NCBI GenBank assembly: GCA_964607755.1
Contig: CAZSMC010000016.1
Location: 1 to 64,000 of the forward strand
DNA length: 64,000 nucleotides
Reading direction: 5' to 3'
Source of the DNA: CAZSMC01 sp964607755
GTDB taxonomy: Bacteria > Zhuqueibacterota > Zhuqueibacteria > Residuimicrobiales > Krinioviventaceae
Shown in pieces: positions 18,877 through 25,492 of this stretch. The first letter of the stretch is position 1, and each line of letters starts with the position of its first letter. Made by a program: the position numbers and the translations under genes. Under the pieces are notes generated by a model. That model did not search any database, was not told the DNA's origin, and saw nothing but the letters and a program-made list of their open reading frames with translations.

Positions 18877-19415
18877 TCCCAAAAGTCTCGTCCTAATTTT
18901 AAAAGTTCTATATAATCGTTGCGCAGTTTTGTGAAAAATAAAAGTGCCACATCCGATTTGTAATCCGGATAAGTCCAGGAAAAAGTTCGAAAAGCGCCAT
19001 GTCGCCAATAAAGCTCAACATCGCCATAAATACCGTTCTTTAAATAGATTCGGTGACTGAAATTCTTTGTCGTAGCAAGCACAAGTTTGGGTTTTTCAAT
19101 ATATCCCGGATCAATATTCACTGTACGAGTGGCATTTACACTCATATTTTCTTCTATTTTGTTTGAAATTAATTTGATATCAGCAATAAGAGCCGGATCA
19201 ATCAATCGTTTAAAAGAGCAATAGTACTTTTGAAGCTGATTTCCCATTTCGCTATCGTAATATGACGTATGTTGAAACGGAAAGATTTTGGATTTTGTAT
19301 ACAATTTGCCAAAATTTTTAATCAGCTCATTTTCAGCATATCGCGCTTTTTCTGCATCGCTGTAGCATATTGCTGTAATGAGACACACCTTGTCGGGAGT
19401 TCTGGCTTTTCCCAT
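18873..19415 (-). CDS. DUF4416 family protein
   Basis: 180 residues, full length for the DUF4416 family. It begins MGKARTPDKVCLITAICYSD and contains KNFGKLYTKSKIFPFQHTSYYDSEMG and RTVNIDPGYIEKPKLVLATTKNFSHRIYL in several pieces; the GYIEKPKLVLATTK region is the family's hallmark. Function is unknown. It has no signal peptide and is probably cytoplasmic. Its stop overlaps the start of purM, so the pair is translationally coupled; a link to nucleotide metabolism is possible from context only. Confidence 0.8.
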   Translation of the reverse strand: MGKARTPDKVCLITAICYSDAEKARYAENELIKNFGKLYTKSKIFPFQHTSYYDSEMGNQLQKYYCSFKRLIDPALIADIKLISNKIEENMSVNATRTVNIDPGYIEKPKLVLATTKNFSHRIYLKNGIYGDVELYWRHGAFRTFSWTYPDYKSDVALLFFTKLRNDYIELLKLGRDFWE

Positions 19416-19494
19416 AATCAGCTCTATCCTGGATTAAATATGACTATTATTGGAACGAAAATCAAGAAAAATAACGACTATCTTTGACAGAATA

Positions 19495-19518
19495 GTCCGG
19501 TGGCAATTACCACCGGAC
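19495..19518 (-). terminator. Hairpin downstream of xylA
   Basis: GTCCGGTGG-CAATTA-CCACCGGAC forms a perfect 9-bp stem with a 6-nt loop. It starts 12 bp after the xylA stop on the minus strand. The T-tract after it is weak (CTATTCTGTC), so termination may be incomplete or need Rho. It separates xylA from the DUF4416-purM-gpsA unit. Confidence 0.6.
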
Positions 19519-19529
19519 CTGGGACATGC

Positions 19530-20864
19530 TTATATGAATTGATTAATAATGCTTTCGTACAACTCTTGTTGCCCGCTTATTTGTTTTGGTTCGCCTTTCT
19601 TAACAGCCAAATTGCAAAGCTCTTCCAAAGACAATTTGCCGTTTTCAAAGGCGGCGCCGTCACCGCTATCAAAAGAGGCGTAGCGTTCTTTGCGTAATTT
19701 GGGCACATCGGATTCCTGCAGGATGCGGTCAGCGATGATCAATCCTCGAGCCAGTGTATCTATCGCCATGATGTGAGCGATGAAAATGTCCTGCAAATCG
19801 GTTGAGCTTCGCCGAATCTTGGCATCGAAATTCATGCCACCCTGGCCAATACCGCCGTTTCGCAACAGCACCATCATTAATTCTACAGCATCATACAAAT
19901 TATGCAAGAATTCATCGGTATCCCAACCGTTAAAGGGGTCTCCCTGATTGACATCCAGACTACCGAACAAACCGGCATCAAAAGCAGTTTGTACTTCGTG
20001 AGCAAACGTATGCCCTGCTAATGTGGCGTGATTGTTTTCAATATTAATCTTGAAATCTTTATCAAGACCGTACCGGTTCAGAAATCCGATCACAGTAGAT
20101 GTATCGTAATCATATTGATGCTTTGTTGGTTCCATGGGTTTTGGTTCGATGAGAAAATTCCCTTTGAAACCGATTTTTCTGCCATAATCACGGGCTTTGC
20201 TAAGAAACATGGCAAGGTGATCGATTTCTCTTTTCATGTCCGTATTAAGGAGAGTAAAATAGCCTTCCCGTCCTCCCCAAAACACATAATTTTGTCCGCC
20301 TAATTCGACGTTGGCATCAAGCGCGGCTTTGACCTGTGAAGCGACAAAAGTAAGAACATGAAAATCCGGATTCGTTGCCGCACCGTTCATATATCTCGGG
20401 TGAGAAAAGACATTGGCTGTTGCCCATAAAAGTTGAACACCCGATTCTTGCTGTTTCTTTTTCGCCTTTTCAACGAGGTCTTTTAAATTATCTTCCGATT
20501 CCACGACTGTCCGGCCTTCGGGTGCCATGTCACGATCGTGAAAACAATAGAACGGCACGCCAAGTTTGGTAATGAATTCGAATGCAGCATCCAGTTTATT
20601 GTAAGCAACTTGCATGGCATCATCGCCTTCCAGCCACGGCAAGGGTTGCGGACCTGGTCCAAACGGATCATCGCCGGCATTACAGAAGGTGTGCCAGTAC
20701 GCAATTGCAAAACGAAAATGGTCTTTCATTGGCTTTCCGGCAACCACTTTCTCGGGATCGTACCATTTAAAAGCCAGAGGGTTTGTGGAATCAGGTCCTT
20801 TGTATTTAATTTTTTGAATACCGGGAAAATATTCCTTGTTGCCAATTGTCACGTTGGTAGCCAT
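19530..20864 (-). CDS. xylA: Xylose isomerase
   Basis: 444 residues, a class II xylose isomerase. It has FYCFHDRDMAPEG with the catalytic His/Asp, VFWGGREGYFTLLNT, FLIEPKPMEPTKHQYDYD (metal ligands), IENNHATLAGHTFAHE and GSLDVNQGDPFNGWDTD. The start MATNVTIGNKEYFPG at 20864 has a CAGGAGTT ribosome-binding site; the open frame upstream to 20942 overlaps the gdhA region and is not family-like. It isomerises D-xylose to D-xylulose in the cytoplasm. No xylulokinase or xylose transporter is next to it. Confidence 0.96.
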   Translation of the reverse strand: MATNVTIGNKEYFPGIQKIKYKGPDSTNPLAFKWYDPEKVVAGKPMKDHFRFAIAYWHTFCNAGDDPFGPGPQPLPWLEGDDAMQVAYNKLDAAFEFITKLGVPFYCFHDRDMAPEGRTVVESEDNLKDLVEKAKKKQQESGVQLLWATANVFSHPRYMNGAATNPDFHVLTFVASQVKAALDANVELGGQNYVFWGGREGYFTLLNTDMKREIDHLAMFLSKARDYGRKIGFKGNFLIEPKPMEPTKHQYDYDTSTVIGFLNRYGLDKDFKINIENNHATLAGHTFAHEVQTAFDAGLFGSLDVNQGDPFNGWDTDEFLHNLYDAVELMMVLLRNGGIGQGGMNFDAKIRRSSTDLQDIFIAHIMAIDTLARGLIIADRILQESDVPKLRKERYASFDSGDGAAFENGKLSLEELCNLAVKKGEPKQISGQQELYESIINQFI

Positions 20865-20916
20865 CTTTTTAACTCCTGTTTTTTGTTTATAAATAACTTT
20901 GATTACTTTTATTTTT

Positions 20917-22176
20917 TTACGGGAAAATACCTCGTGCTTCAATAGCGTCTGCCACGCGTTTCACAGCGATCATCATTGCTGCGCTGCGCATGTCAATGGA
21001 TTCGCGGCACGTAATGTCCCACACCGCAGCGAAACTCTTTTTCATCACTTTTTCAAGATTAAAGTTAACTTCGTCTTCATCCCAAAAAAAGGATTGAATA
21101 CTCTGCACCCATTCAAAATATGAAACAACCACACCACCGCTGTTCGCAAGAATATCCGGCACGATGATTTTATTTCGTTTCAGTAAAACCTCTTCAGCTT
21201 CGGGGGTAGTGGGACCGTTTGCGCCCTCGACAATGGCACGGGCTTTGATGTTTTCCGCATTTTCAAGAGTTATTTGTTTTTCTATTGCGGCAGGAATCAA
21301 TATGTCCACATCAAGTTCCAGAAGCTCCTTGTTTGATATTTTAGAAACCCCCGGCGCATCAAATCCGGCCAGGAGATTGTGTTTTGTAGTCTGACAATGT
21401 TCGAGCATGGCAGGAATCGGCAGTCCGTCAGGTTGATAATAAGCACCGGAAACATCGCTGACCCCAACAATCTTGCATCCCTTTTGATAAAGCAAAATCG
21501 CGCTAACACTGCCCACATTACCGAAACCCTGAATGGCAATTGTCGTCTCGCCTGGATTTTTCCCCAGGCGATTTAACAGTTCAATCGTGTTAAACATTAC
21601 ACCCCGGCCGGTAGCTTCTTTGCGCCCTAGACTGCCGCCGAGTTCGACAGCTTTGCCGGTCACAATATCCAGAACAGTTGAGCCCTGGTACATGCTCACA
21701 GTGTCCATGATCCAACCCATGGTTTTCCAGTTTGTGTTGATATCCGGTGCCGGAATATCCCGGTGGGGCCCTAAAATCGGCATGATGGCCACTGTGTACC
21801 GGCGAGTCAACCGGCGGATTTCTTCTTCTTCCATTTGCGTCACGTCAACCTGAACTCCGCCCTTGGCGCCGCCATAGGGAATATTAACCACCGCGCACTT
21901 CCAGGTCATCCACATAGCCAGTGCTCTGACTTCATCTATGGTGACGCTCTGGTGAAAACGGATACCCCCCTTGCACGGTCCCCTGGCATTAGAATGCTGC
22001 ACCCGGTGACCGGTAAATACTTTGATGCTGCCATCGTTCATAACGACCGGACATGAAACTGTGAGCTCGCGTTCTGTGTGAGCAAGAACTTGATAAGTAT
22101 TTGGATTGAGCTTTAATCTCTCTGCAGCACTTTTCAGTTGCTGCAGTGCCATCGAATGAATGCCGTTTTTAACCAT
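20917..22176 (-). CDS. gdhA: Glu/Leu/Phe/Val dehydrogenase (glutamate dehydrogenase type)
   Basis: 419 residues, the hexameric GDH small-subunit length. HSNARGPCKGGIRFHQSVT, KCAVVNIPYGGAKGGV with the catalytic lysine, and PAPDINTNWKTMGWIMD are present. The Rossmann motif is IAIQGFGNVGSVSA and the C-terminal ANSGGVVVSYFEWVQ is typical. It deaminates glutamate to 2-oxoglutarate and ammonia or runs in reverse. AAGGAAAAAGG just before the ATG at 22176 supports this start. It ends 52 bp before xylA. Confidence 0.94.
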   Translation of the reverse strand: MVKNGIHSMALQQLKSAAERLKLNPNTYQVLAHTERELTVSCPVVMNDGSIKVFTGHRVQHSNARGPCKGGIRFHQSVTIDEVRALAMWMTWKCAVVNIPYGGAKGGVQVDVTQMEEEEIRRLTRRYTVAIMPILGPHRDIPAPDINTNWKTMGWIMDTVSMYQGSTVLDIVTGKAVELGGSLGRKEATGRGVMFNTIELLNRLGKNPGETTIAIQGFGNVGSVSAILLYQKGCKIVGVSDVSGAYYQPDGLPIPAMLEHCQTTKHNLLAGFDAPGVSKISNKELLELDVDILIPAAIEKQITLENAENIKARAIVEGANGPTTPEAEEVLLKRNKIIVPDILANSGGVVVSYFEWVQSIQSFFWDEDEVNFNLEKVMKKSFAAVWDITCRESIDMRSAAMMIAVKRVADAIEARGIFP

Positions 22177-22203
22177 AACCTTTTTCCTTATTTTTCGACT
22201 CTT

Positions 22204-22623
22204 TTACATACCGAATATTTGCTTTTTTGCTTTTTCTATTTCACGGCGTTCTTTTTTTGTGGGACGACCTTTATTTTTACGGCGTTTTATTTTGTATGAT
22301 TGTTCATGAAGACGTGCCAGTTCTTTGGCTTCTTCAGATAATTCAACTTTTTCCTCGTCATACAATGAACGCGCATCTTTTGATGACACATTTTGTTCAC
22401 TCACTGCCAGAACCGTGTAGTTCACGAACTTTCCGTTTCTTTTTCTTACAGTAATCCGGTCGCCTCTTTTGATGATTTTTGATGGTTTTGTCGTTTCACC
22501 ATTCACTTTAACTCTGCGCGCATCGCACGCTTTTGCTGCTTGTGCGCGTGTTTTAAACAAACAAGAAATGTTCAGCCATTTATCAATTCGCTGAACACCA
22601 TTTTCATCTCCAATGTGTGCCAT
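22204..22623 (-). CDS. S4-domain RNA-binding protein (HslR/RluB-like)
   Basis: 139 residues. An N-terminal S4 RNA-binding domain (about 10-60) reads RIDKWLNISCLFKTRAQAAK and RRVKVNGETTKPSKIIKRGD. The C-terminal half is very basic and ends with a Lys/Arg-rich tail (KIKRRKNKGRPTKKERR). This resembles Hsp15-type proteins that bind stalled 50S subunits. It lies only 3 bp after the mlaD-like gene, so it is probably the last gene of the Mla transcription unit. Confidence 0.85.
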   Translation of the reverse strand: MAHIGDENGVQRIDKWLNISCLFKTRAQAAKACDARRVKVNGETTKPSKIIKRGDRITVRKRNGKFVNYTVLAVSEQNVSSKDARSLYDEEKVELSEEAKELARLHEQSYKIKRRKNKGRPTKKERREIEKAKKQIFGM

Positions 22624-22626
22624 AAT

Positions 22627-23592
22627 TTAAAAAAGCTCTACTTTGATATACCGATGCGGATTTTCCTTTAAATCTTTTATCAAGCTATCCAAATTCATTG
22701 TTACAGTCACAAGGTGCATGTACAGTTCCTTGTTTTTTGCCAATTGTCCCAGCGTTCCTTCGCCGCTGTTAACATTCTCGAGCAATGCATTTAATTCATG
22801 TAATCCGGTCATTGTTTCGTCATAAAATTTCTCGTCATATAAAAGTTTGCTCATTGTACTCTTGCCGCTAATTAGGCTATCGACCAAATCATTCGAGTTT
22901 TTCATAAGATTCGTTAGACTGAAAAAAAATGTGCTATCTTTGATCATTGTCGAGATGCCTCGGTTCTCATTCAGCTTTTTACTCAAACCAACAAGATCAG
23001 TTAAAAGTGTATCCAATGTAAAATATAGGCGTGACTCATTGAGCAACTTCCCGATAGTGCCTTCTCCATCAGTCATTTTTTGGGATAGATTGTTGAGATT
23101 TTCTGCCGCTTTTTTCAAAAGTGAAAGCGCTTCTGTACTTTCATCCACTAACAATTCAATATCGACCGGATCCGCACCTTCGAGTTCATCACCGTCTTTG
23201 AGAACGCGATGTTCAGGATGTCCCATGGTAATGCCAACAAATTTGTCTCCTAAAAGTCCGAGTGTGCCGATATGTGCCTTAGAATCCTGACGAATCCTTT
23301 GCTGAACTTTTCTGAATATTTCCAACTCGATCTGTATTTTTTGATTCTCCAACTTTTGACTAAAATCCACACTAGTGACTGTTCCAACATGAACCCCATT
23401 TAGCCGCACTGGTGCACCTGGCTGCAAACCATTCACCCGGGACATTTGCACAAAAAGCCGGTAACGTTCCCGAAGCAGCCCTTGCTGGTCACCAACTGCA
23501 AAAATGACAAAGATAATAATGGCTATGCCAATCAAAATCGTGATGGCAACGCGAATTTCATGTTTGCGTTCTTCAAGCTGTCGATTATTCAT
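22627..23592 (-). CDS. mlaD: MlaD-type MCE-domain substrate-binding protein
   Basis: 321 residues. One transmembrane helix near residues 13-32 (AITILIGIAIIIFVIFAVGD) is followed by an MCE domain (about 38-118) with QMSRVNGLQPGAPVRLNGVHVG and GLLGDKFVGITMGHP. A helical or coiled part rich in Leu/Asn heptads covers about 150-300. MlaD proteins sit in the inner membrane and form the periplasmic lipid tunnel of MCE transporters. Its start overlaps mlaF by 4 bp. Compared with E. coli MlaD (about 180 residues) it has a long C-terminal helical extension, as in other MCE families that bridge the periplasm. Confidence 0.85.
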   Translation of the reverse strand: MNNRQLEERKHEIRVAITILIGIAIIIFVIFAVGDQQGLLRERYRLFVQMSRVNGLQPGAPVRLNGVHVGTVTSVDFSQKLENQKIQIELEIFRKVQQRIRQDSKAHIGTLGLLGDKFVGITMGHPEHRVLKDGDELEGADPVDIELLVDESTEALSLLKKAAENLNNLSQKMTDGEGTIGKLLNESRLYFTLDTLLTDLVGLSKKLNENRGISTMIKDSTFFFSLTNLMKNSNDLVDSLISGKSTMSKLLYDEKFYDETMTGLHELNALLENVNSGEGTLGQLAKNKELYMHLVTVTMNLDSLIKDLKENPHRYIKVELF

Positions 23593-24329
23593 TTTGCCCC
23601 TGCGATAAAAGTTCTAACAAATTCATTTTGGCTATTTTTAACATTTTCAATAGAGCCGCACTCGATTATTTGTCCATTATCGATCATTGCCACCCTGTCA
23701 GCCACGCCGAAACCGCTTTCGAGTTCATGTGTAACCACAATCGACGTCACGCCATATTGTTTTTGCGTCTTCCGGATAAGTGCATTTATTGTCGTTGATG
23801 TGATGGGATCTAAACCGGTTGTGGGTTCATCGTATAGCATAATTTGCGGTTGATAAGCCATAGCCCGTGCCAGAGCAACTCTTTTTTTCATGCCGCCGGA
23901 CAATTCAGCCGGCATCAACAATTCAGTTCCAGCCAAATTTACAAATTCAAGATTTCTCGCGACAATTTGGTCGATCTCAGATTGCTCTTTGTCAAAATGT
24001 TCGGTGAGTGTAAAAGCAACATTCTCGCCGACGGTTAAAGAATCAAACAGAGCAGACCCCTGAAAAAGCATGCCAAATTTCTGCCGGACCTGAAACATAT
24101 CTTTTTCTGCCATTAGGGTTATGTCCTGCCCATCTACCGTGACAGTGCCGCTGTCCGCCAGTAAAAGTCCCAATAATATTTTTAACAGGACACTTTTGCC
24201 GCAGCCACTACGTCCCAAAATGACCAGGGTTTCCCCTTCATATACCGTCAATGAAAGTCCTCGCAGAACACGATTGTCTTCAAAGGATTTGTAAATATTT
24301 TTAAATATGATTTTTGGCTTGTTGTTCAT
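23589..24329 (-). CDS. mlaF: MlaF-type ABC transporter ATPase
   Basis: 246 residues. Walker A is GRSGCGKSVLLK, the Q-loop is GMLFQGSALFDSLTVGENV, the ABC signature is LSGGMKKRVALARA, and Walker B is IMLYDEPTTGLDP. The GMKKR variant of the signature is typical of MlaF/Ttg2A. It drives lipid movement across the envelope with MlaE and MlaD. The gene lies 9 bp after mlaE and overlaps mlaD by 4 bp. Confidence 0.93.
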   Translation of the reverse strand: MNNKPKIIFKNIYKSFEDNRVLRGLSLTVYEGETLVILGRSGCGKSVLLKILLGLLLADSGTVTVDGQDITLMAEKDMFQVRQKFGMLFQGSALFDSLTVGENVAFTLTEHFDKEQSEIDQIVARNLEFVNLAGTELLMPAELSGGMKKRVALARAMAYQPQIMLYDEPTTGLDPITSTTINALIRKTQKQYGVTSIVVTHELESGFGVADRVAMIDNGQIIECGSIENVKNSQNEFVRTFIAGAK

Positions 24330-24338
24330 GAGATCATT

Positions 24339-25106
24339 TTACGAAACTGTTAGAGTGACCTTGGTTATTAAAAAATCAAGAACAAATATTAAAATAGACG
24401 AATAGACAACAGCTCTTGTGGTAGCCTCCCCAACTCCTTTGGTTCCTCCTTTTACAGTAAAGCCCAGATAGCACGCCACAGTAGAAATTGCCATGGCAAA
24501 CACAAACGGCTTTATCATTCCGGAAAGAATATCTGAAAAAAACAAATACCGTATTGAAATAGACCAGTAGAATTGCGTACTGATACCAAGCGCGCTGGTT
24601 GAAACCACCCACCCTCCTATCACTGCGCAAAGGTCACCAATTGCGACCAGCACAGGAAGCATAATAACAAGCGCGATAAAACGCGTTTTCGCCAGCTTTT
24701 TATAGGGATTGGTGCCCATCGCCCGCATGGCTTCAATTTGTTCTGTAACTGTCATCGAACCAAGTTCTGCAGTGATGCCTGCCCCCACGCGTCCGGCAAC
24801 AACGAGCGAGGTCAACACCGGACCTAGCTCACGGACAATGGCCACGCTGAGCACTGAGCCGGTGTACATTTTGGCGCCAAAAATTGCCATCTCGTGGCCG
24901 AACTGTAGGGCCAGTACAAGTCCGCTAAAGGTAGCCGTCATAATAACAATAACGAGACTTTTAACACCGATGGCATGCATTTGTTCTAATGTATCGCGAA
25001 AATAATAGGGTCGAGTGAAAGAATAAAGCAGAGACCGGCCAAACATTTCAGCCAGATCATGAAGGACAACGAGTGCGTTTAAAATATTACGAGAGTAGCT
25101 TTTCAA
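24339..25106 (-). CDS. mlaE: MlaE-type permease
   Basis: 255 residues with five or six hydrophobic segments. The family motifs FSGLVLALQFGHEMAIFGA, VVAGRVGAGITAELGSM and TEQIEAMRAMGTNPYKKL are clear. It is the membrane subunit of an MCE lipid transporter. It is the first recognisable gene of the mlaE-mlaF-mlaD-S4 unit and is divergent from the C25 peptidase gene. No MlaA, MlaB or MlaC homologue is in the window. Confidence 0.93.
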   Translation of the reverse strand: MKSYSRNILNALVVLHDLAEMFGRSLLYSFTRPYYFRDTLEQMHAIGVKSLVIVIMTATFSGLVLALQFGHEMAIFGAKMYTGSVLSVAIVRELGPVLTSLVVAGRVGAGITAELGSMTVTEQIEAMRAMGTNPYKKLAKTRFIALVIMLPVLVAIGDLCAVIGGWVVSTSALGISTQFYWSISIRYLFFSDILSGMIKPFVFAMAISTVACYLGFTVKGGTKGVGEATTRAVVYSSILIFVLDFLITKVTLTVS

Positions 25107-25492
25107 AGCAAAGCTTTATTTTTGGTAGATGACTGTTCTTGAATCAATGACCTTTTAATGTCTAAATTACCAATTTATAAAACATTTCGCAACTTTTCTT
25201 TTTTATTGCATATTTTTTAAGATTCACATTACCACTTGTCTCAGAATACTGCAAGCGCCGGAAAGGTTTTTCACCACTTTCCAAAACATAAACCACATTG
25301 TTTTCCAGCAGGATGCCTTTTGATTCTTTAAATGTTGCTGTTACAATGATTTCTATTTTCTGGATATCTTAAAAAATAGGATGATAATAAAATAGCTCCA
25401 TGAATATCTTTTGAAAAATTAATAATAAATTTTGATTCGGATTATTATTATATTCGGATATAATTCATATTTTTGCCAAATGGAGTGGAGCA
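25107..25492. other. Divergent intergenic region with a start-less 68-codon ORF
   Basis: 386 bp between mlaE and the C25 peptidase gene, expected to hold both promoters. On the minus strand 25162-25368 is open for 68 codons and reads like protein (for example LLENNVVYVLESGEKPFRR) but has no ATG; GTG or TTG starts would give a shorter peptide. Before the plus-strand gene there is TATAAT at 25459-25464 with TTGATT at 25432-25437, but the 21-bp spacer is too long for a standard promoter. GGAG repeats at 25482-25490 form the ribosome-binding site of the peptidase gene. Confidence 0.4.

Noticed and set aside
25432..25464. Sigma70 promoter for the C25 peptidase gene (TTGATT / TATAAT)
   Set aside because: The spacer is 21 bp, too long; the -10-like box may be real, but the pair is not convincing.
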